Shown here in pieces: positions 16,732 through 25,343 of a stretch of DNA of 50,920 nt; positions within the stretch are counted from its first letter, which is position 1; each line of letters opens with the position of its first letter. The stretch is from Clostridia bacterium (GTDB lineage Bacteria; Bacillota; Clostridia; Christensenellales; CAG-138). The DNA is taken from assembly GCA_017395105.1 (NCBI GenBank), contig JAFPWD010000013.1, forward strand, positions 1-50,920, read 5' to 3'. Below the pieces are notes generated by a model that saw nothing but the letters and a program-made list of their open reading frames with translations, had not been told where the DNA came from and did not search any database. The translations under genes and the position numbers were made by a program.

Positions 16732-17814
16732 TTAAAGCTGACTGATTTTCATTCCGGCGCGGATGCGCTCGCCGACGGGGCCTGATCTGAGATCCTCAAG
16801 CTGTTTGAGGTATTCGCTCCTGCGCTGCTCGAAGTCCTCGGAAGCGTGGCCGAGCTTCGCTGCGGCGCAAAGACCTGCAAGATACCCCTCCGCCATGGCG
16901 GAGCTGGCCTCCTCTATGCCCGAAGCATCGCCCGCAACGAAGATGCCGGGGATGCAGGTTTCGCAGCTCTCGCTTCGCATGGGAACGCTTCCGCTGAGCT
17001 GCGGAACGTATTTCATCTCGACTCCGCGCATGGCAAGCAGCTCGTTGAGCGGGCTGAGACCCACGGAGATGCACAGCACGTCCACGTCGAACCGCTTCTC
17101 GGTGCCGGGTATCGGGTCAAATCGCTCATCCACCTCGCACACGATCGCGGCCTCAAGGCAGTCCTTTCCGATCGCCTCTTTAACGGTATGGGAAGTTAGT
17201 ATCGGCACTCCCATTCTTGCAAGCTTCGAAGCATGAACGAGGTATGCTCCGATGCGCGGCGCGGCATCGAGCACCGCAGCCACCTCTATGCCCGCCTGCA
17301 TAAGCTGATAACTCACGATAACGCCGATATTTCCCGCGCCTACCATCAGAACGCGGTTTCCCGGACGTATGCCGTAGACGTTCATAAGGGTCTGCACGGC
17401 TCCCGCGCCGTAGATGCCCGGCAGGTCGTTGTTTGGGAAGGCAAGGGATTTTTCAAAGGCGCCGGTCGCGCAGATCACTGATCTTGCTTTGATTTTGAAG
17501 TATTCCTTTTCATCCTTCAAAACGGTGACCACGTTATCCTCATAAAAGCCGACAGCGGTGGCATTGAGCATCAGCTCTATCCGCTCGCCGTATTCGCCGA
17601 GTTTTTCAATAAGGATATCCGCAATATCCACGCCTCTGTATGATGCGTACTGGCTTTCGGAGCCGAAGAACATGTGGGTCTGCTTTATAAGCTGTCCGCC
17701 GGGCTTGAAGGAGCGCTCGAGAATGAGCACGCTTGCTCCTGAGGATGCCGCAGAGATCGCGGCACAAAGACCCGCGGGTCCGGAACCGATGATAAGCAGT
17801 TCAACCTCTCTCAT
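16732..17814 (-). CDS. FAD/NAD(P)-binding oxidoreductase, alpha subunit of the dehydrogenase complex
   Basis: 360 aa. FAD site IIGSGPAGLCAAISAASSG at the N-terminus, a thioredoxin-reductase-like GGQLI motif, a second nucleotide site VLMVGAGNIGVIVSYQL and a FAD-closing GIFVAGDASGIEEASSA near the end. It resembles HcnB and PdhA, but lacks the N-terminal and C-terminal Fe-S domains fused in many homologues; here those are separate genes on each side. It probably transfers electrons to NAD(P)+. ATGA overlap with the upstream 2Fe-2S gene indicates coupling. Confidence 0.86.
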   Translation of the reverse strand: MREVELLIIGSGPAGLCAAISAASSGASVLILERSFKPGGQLIKQTHMFFGSESQYASYRGVDIADILIEKLGEYGERIELMLNATAVGFYEDNVVTVLKDEKEYFKIKARSVICATGAFEKSLAFPNNDLPGIYGAGAVQTLMNVYGIRPGNRVLMVGAGNIGVIVSYQLMQAGIEVAAVLDAAPRIGAYLVHASKLARMGVPILTSHTVKEAIGKDCLEAAIVCEVDERFDPIPGTEKRFDVDVLCISVGLSPLNELLAMRGVEMKYVPQLSGSVPMRSESCETCIPGIFVAGDASGIEEASSAMAEGYLAGLCAAAKLGHASEDFEQRRSEYLKQLEDLRSGPVGERIRAGMKISQL

Positions 17815-18116
17815 TTGATCCTTCCTTTCCCGTTCTGCGTTTCAACGCTCATGCCTTCGCGAAGCAGCGTGATGCAGGTTCGGACGTTCGGCTCTCCGTC
17901 AACGATCATCTGACAGGAAGCACAGTTTCCTATCGCGCAGTAGAATCCGCGCGGGCGGTGCAGCTCCAAGCTCTTGCCAAGCTCCTTCACTCCCGCCGCA
18001 TGCAGAGCGGCGGCGATCGTTTCCCCTTCGTAACCCTTCATCGGTTGGCCGTTGAAGGTGAAGGCGATCTGCCTGCCGCGTTCAAAGGTAAGAATCGGGT
18101 GCTGATCAATCCTCAT
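17811..18116 (-). CDS. HcnA-like [2Fe-2S] subunit
   Basis: 101 aa from the ATG at 18116 (MRIDQHPIL), preceded by AAAGGA; an ATG six codons upstream overlaps that site and is less likely. A plant-type [2Fe-2S] fold is seen with GFYCAIGNCASCQMIVDG and a later NVRTC, as in HcnA and the small subunits of sarcosine and proline dehydrogenases. It is first in the five-gene set and overlaps the alpha subunit by four bases. It transfers electrons inside the complex. Confidence 0.86.
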   Translation of the reverse strand: MRIDQHPILTFERGRQIAFTFNGQPMKGYEGETIAAALHAAGVKELGKSLELHRPRGFYCAIGNCASCQMIVDGEPNVRTCITLLREGMSVETQNGKGRIK

Positions 18117-18163
18117 ATTCTCATGTCCTTTCATAAAAGAATCGGAAAAGTTCTTTATTTTAC

Positions 18164-18195
18164 AGAACAAAGCCATATTTGCATGGCTTTGTTCT
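18164..18195. repeat. 13-bp perfect inverted repeat between pruA and the dehydrogenase genes
   Basis: AGAACAAAGCCAT (18164-18176) and ATGGCTTTGTTCT (18183-18195) flank a six-base loop. On the minus-strand transcript it is not followed by a U tract, so it does not look like a standard terminator. It could be a processing or stability hairpin, or an operator over an extended -10-like TGTAAAAT. Confidence 0.7.
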
Positions 18196-18211
18196 CAACT
18201 TCAAATATTCA

Positions 18212-19840
18212 TCATTTTTCAGTCATATAGGGGTAGGCGATCGCTTCGGAGGGATTGAAGGTCTCCTTCACACAATGCGGGCTCATCCAGCGAATCATAT
18301 TGAGCGCGGTTCCCGCCTTGTCGTTGGTGCCGGAAGCGCGCGCGCCGCCAAACGGCTGCTGACCTACCACTGCGCCGGTGCACTTGTCGTTGATGTAGAA
18401 ATTGCCCGCCGAATGCAGCAGCGCCTTCTCCATCATAACTATGGCCTCACGATCCTGCGAGAATATTGCGCCCGTCAGCGCATAGGGGGATGCCTCATCG
18501 CAGATCTTGAGCGTTTTTTCAAGCTCGTCGTCGGGGTATACATAAACCGAAACGATCGGCCCGAAGATCTCCTCTACCATGGATTCGTAATCGGGCTTCT
18601 TGCACACAATGACCGTGGGCTCAACGAACCAGCCCTTGGAATCGTCGCAGCCGCCGCCGATCACGATATCGCAGTCGGGGCTCTTTTTCGCCCTTTCGAT
18701 ATAACCCTTGCAGCGATCGAAGCTCGCCTTGTCGATAACGGCGGCGAGGAAGGTGTCGAAATCCTGAACATCGCCCATCTTGGCCTGCTTGATCATCTCC
18801 TTCATGGCCGAAAGCACGTCGGGCCAGATGCTCTCGGGGATGAACGCGCGTGAGCAGGCGGAGCATTTCTGACCCTGGAACTCAAACGAGCCTCGGATAA
18901 GCGCCGCAGCAAGGGGGCGAACCTTCGCGCTCTTATGAGCAAAGATGAAGTCCTTTCCGCCGGTCTCGCCGACGATGCGCGGATAGTTGCGGTAGGAGGC
19001 GATGTTCTCGCCGATCTGCTTCCAAACGCTCTGAAAAACCTCGGTGGAGCCGGTGAAATGGAAGCCTGCGAGCTCCTCACGGGAGATAACGAACTTTGAC
19101 ATATCGCTGCCGTTGCAGGGTACGAAATTGATAACACCGGCGGGCAGACCGCAGTCCATGAGCAGCTTCATAAAATAATAATTTGAAAGCACAGCCGTGC
19201 GGGAGGGCTTCCATACCGCAACGTTGCCGACTATCGCGGGCGCCATGGGCAGGTTGCCGCCAATGGAGGTGAAGTTGAAGGGCGTTATCGCGCAGATGAA
19301 GCCGTCGAGAGCGCGGTAGTCCTGACGATCCCATATACCGGGGATGGAGCCTGGCTGATCCTTGAAGATCTCCTGTGCGCTCCAAACACCGAAGCGCAGG
19401 AAGTCCGCAAGCTCGGCAATATCTATCTCTGCCTGGAAAACGGTTTTGGACTGACCGAGCATGGTGGAGGCGTTCAGCACCTTGCGGAAGGGGCCGGTTA
19501 TCATATCGGCTGCCTTGAGGAAGATTGCCGAGCGATGCTCCCAGGGCATCTCCTCCCATGCTTTCTTTGCGGAAAGCGCCGCATCGACCGCCATCTTCAG
19601 CTCCTTCTCACCGGCCATGCAGCACTCTGCGATAACGTGGCCGTGATCGTGGGGCATCGTGACCTTGAAGGTGTTTTCGGTGAAAATCTCCTTGCCGCCG
19701 ATTATCAGCGGAATCTTCACGACCTCTGCCGACTGGCGGGCGAGCTCCTCCTTGAGCTCGGCGCGCTCCTTCGAGCCTGGCATATAGCCGAGAAACGGGT
19801 CGTTTTCGGGGCGTTTGATGGTGAAATAAGCGTTTGCCAT
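18212..19840 (-). CDS. pruA: 1-pyrroline-5-carboxylate dehydrogenase
   Basis: 542 aa from the ATG at 19840, fixed by AAGGAGAT. An aldehyde dehydrogenase of the P5CDH class: catalytic cysteine in FQGQKCSACSRAF, general-base glutamate in VGETGGKDF, NAD-binding region AITPFNFTSIGGNLP and the family FTGSTEVF. It oxidises glutamate-5-semialdehyde/P5C to glutamate with NAD+. It stands between rocD, which makes P5C from ornithine, and the dehydrogenase complex, which should make P5C from proline, so both routes meet here. It has its own strong promoter. Confidence 0.94.
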   Translation of the reverse strand: MANAYFTIKRPENDPFLGYMPGSKERAELKEELARQSAEVVKIPLIIGGKEIFTENTFKVTMPHDHGHVIAECCMAGEKELKMAVDAALSAKKAWEEMPWEHRSAIFLKAADMITGPFRKVLNASTMLGQSKTVFQAEIDIAELADFLRFGVWSAQEIFKDQPGSIPGIWDRQDYRALDGFICAITPFNFTSIGGNLPMAPAIVGNVAVWKPSRTAVLSNYYFMKLLMDCGLPAGVINFVPCNGSDMSKFVISREELAGFHFTGSTEVFQSVWKQIGENIASYRNYPRIVGETGGKDFIFAHKSAKVRPLAAALIRGSFEFQGQKCSACSRAFIPESIWPDVLSAMKEMIKQAKMGDVQDFDTFLAAVIDKASFDRCKGYIERAKKSPDCDIVIGGGCDDSKGWFVEPTVIVCKKPDYESMVEEIFGPIVSVYVYPDDELEKTLKICDEASPYALTGAIFSQDREAIVMMEKALLHSAGNFYINDKCTGAVVGQQPFGGARASGTNDKAGTALNMIRWMSPHCVKETFNPSEAIAYPYMTEK

Positions 19841-19916
19841 AGTATCTCCTTCATTTCGGCTCATGTACGCAAGCCGAGTATTTTTGATGCGTCACGGAAG
19901 CTTATCCGTAACATAT

Positions 19917-19946
19917 AATATAACATACCGAGCGGTGTTTTGTCAA
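19917..19946 (-). promoter_or_regulatory. Promoter of pruA
   Basis: On the minus strand, TTGACA (19941-19946), an 18-bp spacer and TATATT (19917-19922). It lies 76 bp before the pruA start, so pruA need not depend on the riboswitch-controlled rocD transcript. Confidence 0.75.
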
Positions 19947-20015
19947 CGCCGAAGATGGCGTGGTTATACGGTCTGAACAGTCGTTTGCAGATAGTTTACC
20001 GTTATCAATAGAATA

Positions 20016-20057
20016 GGGCGGCGGTAAGTAAGGATCGTATTGCCGCCGCCCCTTTTT
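20016..20057. terminator. GC-rich hairpin after rocD
   Basis: GGGCGGCGG (20016-20024) pairs with CCGCCGCCC (20043-20051). The clean T run (20053-20057) follows it on the plus strand; in the rocD direction the trailing sequence is only moderately U-rich (TATTCTATT). It probably ends the rocD transcript, less efficiently than a textbook terminator. Confidence 0.6.
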
Positions 20058-20094
20058 CTTGATATTTTAATAGAGAGCGGCAGTTGAAGCTTGT

Positions 20095-21288
20095 TTATCT
20101 GTCGAATGCTTTTTTTATGCGAGCAAGCGCATCAGCGAGCTCTTCGTACGATACCGTTATAGGTGGAGCGAAGCGGATTGTGTTATCATGTGTCTCCTTG
20201 CATAGAACGCCCTCATGTATGCAAGCCTTAACATACTCGTATGCGCTTCCATGGAACTCAACACCGATAAGCAGACCGCGGCCGCGAATCTCCTTGATAT
20301 CCGGATTGTTTATTTTTTTAAGCTCCGCCATGAAGTATTCGCCCTTCTCACGAGCAAGCCTTGGATAATCGTCACGCTGAAGAATCTCGAGCGCTTTAAT
20401 GCCGCAGGCGCAGGCAAGAGGATTGCCGCCGAAGGTGGAACCGTGAGAGCCGGGCGTAAACAGGCCGAGAATATCCGCATTCGCAGCTATAGCTGAAAGA
20501 GGCATCACGCCGCCGCCCAGAGCCTTTCCCATGATATAGATATCGGGAACCACATTCTCGTGCCAGCAAGCGAACATATCGCCGGTGCGCGCAAAGCCGG
20601 TCTGCACCTCGTCCGCAAGGAAGAGGACGTTGTTCTTTGTGCAGATTTCACGCACCTCGCTCAGCCACCCCTCAGGAGGCATAATTATGCCCGCCTCGCC
20701 CTGGATGGGCTCTGCGAGGAAAGCAACGGTATTGGGAGTGATGGCTTCACGCAACGCTTGCGCGTCTCCGTATGGAACGGTTTTGAAGCCGGAGCAGTAC
20801 GGGCCGTAGCCATCCTTTGCGAGCGGATCTGTGGAAAAGCTGATTATCGAAACGGTGCGCCCGTGGAAATTGTTTTCGCAGGTGATGATCTCCTGCTTCC
20901 CGTTCTCAACGCCCTTGATACGCGCCCCCCAGAGCCTTGCGGTTTTCAATGCCGTTTCAACGGCTTCAGCACCGGTGTTCATGGGCAGCACCATATCCTT
21001 GCCGGTGAGCTTGGCAAGGCTTTCGCAAAACTCGCCAAGGTTCTCGCTGTGGAACGCACGGCTGGTGAGCGTGCAGCTGTCGAGCTGTGCCTTGGCTGCC
21101 GCAACTATCTCAGGGTGACGGTGCCCGAAATTGTGCGCCGAGTATGCTGACAGCATGTCATAGTACCTCAAACCCTCGGGATCGGTAACAACGGTTCCCT
21201 CGGCGTTTGCTATGACGACGGGCTTCGGAGCGTAATTATGCGCGCCGTAACGGGTGGTTTTTTCGATGATTTGTGCAGATGAATACAT
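20095..21288 (-). CDS. rocD: Ornithine aminotransferase
   Basis: 397 aa from the ATG at 21288 behind AAAAAGGAG. A class III PLP aminotransferase: cofactor-contact FLADEVQTGFARTGDMFAC, the PLP lysine in YIMGKALGGGVMPLSA, and GSHGSTFGGNPLACA. The N-terminal Y-GAHNYAPKPVVI and AYSAHNFGHRHP are typical of ornithine--oxo-acid transaminase, which converts L-ornithine and 2-oxoglutarate to glutamate-5-semialdehyde and glutamate. pruA and the proline dehydrogenase genes follow on the same strand. Its leader contains a cobalamin riboswitch and a terminator 43 bp before the start, so expression should fall when B12 is plentiful. Confidence 0.94.
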   Translation of the reverse strand: MYSSAQIIEKTTRYGAHNYAPKPVVIANAEGTVVTDPEGLRYYDMLSAYSAHNFGHRHPEIVAAAKAQLDSCTLTSRAFHSENLGEFCESLAKLTGKDMVLPMNTGAEAVETALKTARLWGARIKGVENGKQEIITCENNFHGRTVSIISFSTDPLAKDGYGPYCSGFKTVPYGDAQALREAITPNTVAFLAEPIQGEAGIIMPPEGWLSEVREICTKNNVLFLADEVQTGFARTGDMFACWHENVVPDIYIMGKALGGGVMPLSAIAANADILGLFTPGSHGSTFGGNPLACACGIKALEILQRDDYPRLAREKGEYFMAELKKINNPDIKEIRGRGLLIGVEFHGSAYEYVKACIHEGVLCKETHDNTIRFAPPITVSYEELADALARIKKAFDR

Positions 21289-21330
21289 GGCTTTCTCCTT
21301 TTTTGTTTTTTGCATGCTTCATCCTCGTAA

Positions 21331-21367
21331 GAAAAAAGAACCGCCTTCCGACCCGATCGGAAAACGG
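21331..21367 (-). terminator. Riboswitch expression-platform terminator ahead of rocD
   Basis: On the minus strand an 11-bp stem (CCGTTTTCCGA and TCGGAAGGCGG, with two G-U pairs, at 21357-21367 and 21341-21351) has a five-base loop and is followed by TTCTTTTTTC. It lies between the cobalamin aptamer and the rocD ribosome binding site, as expected for a termination-controlled riboswitch. Confidence 0.82.
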
Positions 21368-21459
21368 CACACCAAAATCACGCCCCAAAACGCCGAAAAA
21401 GCGTATTTGCGGCCGACCTCAGATGAGCTACTTTTCTCCGGAGGATACTCATCGTTCCG

Positions 21460-21632
21460 TCTGAGCAGGTTTCCTGACTTGCGGCGTAACGCCCGTTCGC
21501 GCCTTCTCACCTTGCGGCAATGGCATATTGCGAAGGACTATCCGTTCACAGTGACCGGTTCGTCCGGGATTTGCACCCGATTCCCTATTATCCCGCTGCG
21601 GCACAAGCCGAGCAGGCACTCAAACAGTAGAC
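21460..21632 (-). promoter_or_regulatory. Cobalamin (adenosylcobalamin-type) riboswitch
   Basis: Reading the minus strand, the conserved core elements occur in order: a P1-side GAGTGCCTGC, the aptamer core AATAGGGAATCGGGTGCAAA, TCCCGGACGAACCGGTCACTG with the CACTGTG element, a variable peripheral stem region, and the B12 box AAGTCAGGAAACCTGC at the 3' end (about 21465-21482). This is the standard cobalamin riboswitch. It reads toward rocD only. No cobalamin synthesis or transport gene lies downstream, which is the usual context of the family. Confidence 0.95.
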
Positions 21633-21638
21633 CCGTAT

Positions 21639-21667
21639 ATTTTAGCATATAACTCGAACGGTTTCAA
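21639..21667 (-). promoter_or_regulatory. Promoter of the riboswitch-rocD transcript
   Basis: On the minus strand, TTGAAA (21662-21667), 17-bp spacer, TAAAAT (21639-21644), placing the transcript start just before the aptamer 5' stem. Confidence 0.8.
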
Positions 21668-21774
21668 GTGCGCGGCAGCTCTTTTTACGGTATTTCACAT
21701 GGTTTAGGATGTCACCTTTTTAGGAAAATGAGTGGTTGTTTTTTAAAAATATGTATGGTTTTCAGATCGATCGC

Positions 21775-21803
21775 TTGACTTTTCATCTGAAAAAGCTTAT
21801 GAT
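21775..21803 (+). promoter_or_regulatory. Promoter of the first ABC pair
   Basis: TTGACT (21775-21780), 17-bp spacer, TATGAT (21798-21803), abutting operator site 1. A separate inverted repeat, TTTTCAGAT (21759-21767) and ATCTGAAAA (21785-21793), straddles the -35 box and may bind a second regulator. Confidence 0.75.
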
Positions 21804-21821
21804 TGTTAGCGCGGGCTAACC
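21804..21821 (+). promoter_or_regulatory. Palindromic operator, site 1
   Basis: TGTTAGCGCGGGCTAACC: 6-bp arms GTTAGC/GCTAAC around four bases, directly after the -10 box of the ABC-pair promoter. It is one of six copies between 21.8 and 43.0 kb. Confidence 0.75.
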
Positions 21822-21868
21822 TGTTTGGTATTGCTGCTTTGATATAGGCTCGATTAGTTTACAAGCAA

Positions 21869-21886
21869 GGTTAGCGTTAGCTAATT
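21869..21886 (+). promoter_or_regulatory. Palindromic operator, site 2
   Basis: GGTTAGCGTTAGCTAATT, a copy of the operator with one weak arm. It lies in the leader, with 44 bases between it and the GTG start; site 3 has the same spacing to its gene. Confidence 0.65.
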
Positions 21887-21930
21887 ATAGTTGATAATTG
21901 TATTTCGGTTTATCCGCGAAAGGAAACAAA

Positions 21931-23661
21931 GTGTTTGACAAAAGACTTATGAAGCTCTGCCCCGAGAGCAAAAAATACATTGTTTTGAATATCGTTTTGC
22001 AGCTTGTTGAGCTTGGCTGCAACGTGGTTATGATAGGCGCTGTTGCGCTTTCGGTTCAAAGGCTGTATGAGCGCTCATGGGGCTTGAAGGAGCTCGTTCT
22101 CCCTGCCGTTATTATAGCCGCAAGCATAGCCGTTCGTTTTCTCACAACGCGCTATGCGGTGCGCATGAGCTATCTTGCTTCACGCACGGTCAAGAGCGTT
22201 ATGCGCGAAAAGATTTACGCCAAGCTTCTGAGGCTCGGAACGTCTTATCGTGAGCATGCCGCCACAGCCGAGCTCGTTCAGGAATCCACCGAGGGCGTGG
22301 AGCAGCTTGAGAGTTATTTCGGGCAGTATGTTCCCCAATTCTTCTATGCATTTATCGCGCCGATCGTGCTGTTTTTCCTTTTCGGCTTTTCGGGGAGCTG
22401 GCTCGTTGCGGCGGTACTGCTTATCTGCGTTCCGCTCATCCCGGGCGCGATAATCATGGTTCAGAAGATCGCAAAGAGGATACTCTCAAAGTATTGGGGG
22501 CAGTACACCAAGCTCGGCAGCACCTTCCTTGAGAATCTGCAGGGAATGACGACCCTCAAGATCTACCAGGCCGATGAATTCAAAAACGAGGAGATGAACC
22601 GCGAAAGCGAGCGTTTTCGCAAGGTGACGATGGCAGTGCTGACAATGCAGCTTAACTCGGTCACGATCATGGACTTCGTTGCCTACGGCGGCGCTGCGCT
22701 CGGCATTTTACTCGCCGGAAAAGCCTTCATAAACGGAACTCTGCCGCTTGCGAACTGCATTTTTATGATACTGCTTTCGGCGGAGTTCTTCCTTCCCATG
22801 CGCAGGCTCGGGAGCTATTTTCATGTGGCTATGAACGGCATGGCGGCAAGCGATAGAATATTCGAGTTTTTGAGCGTTGAAGAACCCGCCGAGAAAACGG
22901 AAAAGGTCGAAGGCTTTGATATTGCACTCCGTGACGTTCGTTTTTCATACGACAAGGAGCGCGAAATACTTCACGGCATAAGTCTTTCGATACCCGAAAA
23001 CTCGTTCGTTGGCATCGTAGGCGAATCGGGAAGCGGAAAATCGACCGTGGCAAGGCTCATCTTGGGCAGAAACACGGTCGGTTCGGGAGTCATCACGGTC
23101 GGCAGGAAGGATATTTGCACGCTGAACGAAGAAAGCCTGATGAAGTTCATCACCTATATCGGCTTCAACTCGGTATTTTTTAAGGGCAGCGTGCGCGAGA
23201 ATCTGCTGCTTGCAGATAGGAGCGCATCCGACGAAAGGCTTTGGAGCGTTCTTGAAAGCTGCGCACTCTCCGACTTCTTCAAAAGCGAAAACGGGCTTGA
23301 AACTTCGCTTCTTGAAAACGCCTCCAATCTTTCGGGCGGTCAGAAGCAGCGGCTCGCGCTTGCAAGGGCGCTTCTGCATGATTCGCCGATATATATTTTC
23401 GATGAGGCGACCAGCAATATAGATGTTGAGAGCGAGGAAGCGATCCTTGGCAGCATACTGCGCCTGCGCGGGCAAAAGACGATCATCATGATATCGCATC
23501 GGCTTATGAACGTTGTGAATGCCGACAGGATCTATTGCATGGAAAACGGCGAAATTGCGGAAGAAGGAACGCATAGCGAGCTTATCGATCGCGGCGGCAT
23601 ATATGCAAGGCTCCATAAAACCCAGCAAGCTCTTGAAAATTTCGGAAGGGAGGCGGTTTGA
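21931..23661 (+). CDS. ABC transporter, fused membrane/ATPase protein (first of a pair)
   Basis: 576 aa from a GTG at 21931 behind AAAGGAAA. A six-helix exporter-type membrane domain (about 1-320) precedes an ATPase domain with Walker A GESGSGKS, signature LSGGQKQRLALARALL, Walker B PIYIFDEATS and H-loop SHRL. It forms a heterodimer with the next gene, one base downstream of its stop. Such pairs include CydDC-like thiol exporters and the IrtAB/YbtPQ group that imports iron-siderophores despite the exporter fold. The operon also encodes a DUF454 protein and a metal-binding HMA protein, and it is controlled by two copies of the shared palindrome, which favours metal-related transport. Confidence 0.87.
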   Translation: MFDKRLMKLCPESKKYIVLNIVLQLVELGCNVVMIGAVALSVQRLYERSWGLKELVLPAVIIAASIAVRFLTTRYAVRMSYLASRTVKSVMREKIYAKLLRLGTSYREHAATAELVQESTEGVEQLESYFGQYVPQFFYAFIAPIVLFFLFGFSGSWLVAAVLLICVPLIPGAIIMVQKIAKRILSKYWGQYTKLGSTFLENLQGMTTLKIYQADEFKNEEMNRESERFRKVTMAVLTMQLNSVTIMDFVAYGGAALGILLAGKAFINGTLPLANCIFMILLSAEFFLPMRRLGSYFHVAMNGMAASDRIFEFLSVEEPAEKTEKVEGFDIALRDVRFSYDKEREILHGISLSIPENSFVGIVGESGSGKSTVARLILGRNTVGSGVITVGRKDICTLNEESLMKFITYIGFNSVFFKGSVRENLLLADRSASDERLWSVLESCALSDFFKSENGLETSLLENASNLSGGQKQRLALARALLHDSPIYIFDEATSNIDVESEEAILGSILRLRGQKTIIMISHRLMNVVNADRIYCMENGEIAEEGTHSELIDRGGIYARLHKTQQALENFGREAV

Positions 23662-23662
23662 A

Positions 23663-25321
23663 ATGAAGAACGGAAGCAAACTCAAAACGCTCCTTCGCAT
23701 GCTTAAGCTCGTTAAGCCCTTGAGCGGCTTTATGCTTCTTGCGGTCGTAATGGGCACGCTCGGCTTTCTTTGCGCGCAGTTCATACCCATACTTGGCGGT
23801 TTCCTGGTGCTGCACGGGCTGAAAGTGACCGTTCCGCTGTCTGTGAAAACAGTTTCTGTCGCTCTTATAGTGATCGCTCTGCTTCGCGCCGTGCTTAAAT
23901 ACGCCGAGCAGCGCACCAATCACTATATCGCCTTCACGCTGCTTGCCATCATACGCGACAAGGTGTTCAAGGCGCTGCGCCGTCTCTGCCCCGCCAAGCT
24001 CGAGGGGCGCGACAAGGGCGATCTCATCTCACTTATAACGGGCGACGTGGAGCTGCTTGAAGTTTTCTACGCGCACACCATATCCCCGATAGCGATAGCC
24101 GTTTTGACCGAGCTTGTGATGGTCGTATTCATCGGCTCGTATCATCCGGCGCTCGGTCTGCTCGCATTCATCGCCTATATCTCCGTCGGCATTCTGCTTC
24201 CCCTGATAGTATCAAGGCGCAGCGGAACGCTCGGAGATGAGCTTAGAGAGGGTAACGGCGCGCTTTCCGCATTTATGCTCGAAAGCATACGCGGACTCGA
24301 TGAAACCATACAGTACGGCGGAGGCAGCGAGCGGCTTTCAGAGCTTGATAAAAGAACGGAAGCGCTCTCAAAGAAGCAATCCGCGTTCAACAAACTCACC
24401 GGAGTAAACCTTGCGCTTGCAAACAGCATGGTGCTTGCGTTCGATCTTGCCATGCTCGCGCTTTGCGCCGCGCTCTACTCGGGCGGAATGATTGAAGTCG
24501 ACGGGCTTATTATCCCGCTGATTGCGCTGATGTCCTCCTTCGGACCCGTTCTCGCACTCGCCGGACTCGGAACGACCCTGCAGGCGACCGCCGCATCGGG
24601 CGCAAGGGTGCTCTCGGTGCTGGACGAAAGCCCCGAAACAGAGGACGTTGTCGGACTGAAGCAGATAAGCTTTAACGGCGCCGAAGCCGAAGGTGTCTTT
24701 TTCTCCTACGGCGGAGAAAGCGTTTTGAACGGCGTTTCGTTAAGCTTTCCGCAGGATCGTATAATCGGAATAGTCGGCAGAAGCGGCTGCGGCAAATCCA
24801 CCCTTTTAAAGCTCTTGATGCGGTTTTGGAAAACGGACGAGGGCAGCATTGAAATATCCGGAAGGAATATCGACTCGATAAACACCTCCGATCTGCGCCA
24901 AATGGAGGGCTATATGACTCAGGAAACCGTGCTGTTCAAGAGCACGGTTAAGGAGAATATCCGCATTGCAAAGCTCGATGCTTCGATGGAAGAGATAGAG
25001 CTTGCCTGCAAAAAAGCCTCTATTCACGACTTTATTACTACGCTTCCCAAGGGCTATGAAACCGACATTGGAGAGCTCGGAGAAACGCTCTCCGGCGGCG
25101 AACGCCAGCGCATAGGGCTTGCGCGCGCATTTCTGCACGATGCCCCCTTCCTTTTGCTCGATGAGCCGACCAGCAATTTAGACAGCCTCAACGAAGCCGA
25201 GATCCTGCGCTCGCTCAAGGAGGAAACCGCGGGCAAGACCGTCGTGCTTGTTTCCCACAGGAGCTCGACCGTGCGCATTGCAGACAGAACCGTGACGATG
25301 GATAACGGAAAGGTTCTATAA
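23663..25321 (+). CDS. ABC transporter, fused membrane/ATPase protein (second of a pair)
   Basis: 552 aa; the start ATG at 23663 follows GGAAGGGAGG inside the previous gene's end, and the longer open frame upstream only reads through that gene. It has a six-helix membrane domain and an ATPase domain with GRSGCGKST, LSGGERQRIGLARAFL, FLLLDEPTSNLD and SHRSS. The H-loop histidine is present, so both ATPase sites of the heterodimer may be active. Confidence 0.87.
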   Translation: MKNGSKLKTLLRMLKLVKPLSGFMLLAVVMGTLGFLCAQFIPILGGFLVLHGLKVTVPLSVKTVSVALIVIALLRAVLKYAEQRTNHYIAFTLLAIIRDKVFKALRRLCPAKLEGRDKGDLISLITGDVELLEVFYAHTISPIAIAVLTELVMVVFIGSYHPALGLLAFIAYISVGILLPLIVSRRSGTLGDELREGNGALSAFMLESIRGLDETIQYGGGSERLSELDKRTEALSKKQSAFNKLTGVNLALANSMVLAFDLAMLALCAALYSGGMIEVDGLIIPLIALMSSFGPVLALAGLGTTLQATAASGARVLSVLDESPETEDVVGLKQISFNGAEAEGVFFSYGGESVLNGVSLSFPQDRIIGIVGRSGCGKSTLLKLLMRFWKTDEGSIEISGRNIDSINTSDLRQMEGYMTQETVLFKSTVKENIRIAKLDASMEEIELACKKASIHDFITTLPKGYETDIGELGETLSGGERQRIGLARAFLHDAPFLLLDEPTSNLDSLNEAEILRSLKEETAGKTVVLVSHRSSTVRIADRTVTMDNGKVL

Positions 25322-25343
25322 TAGCCGATAAGGAGAATTCAAA

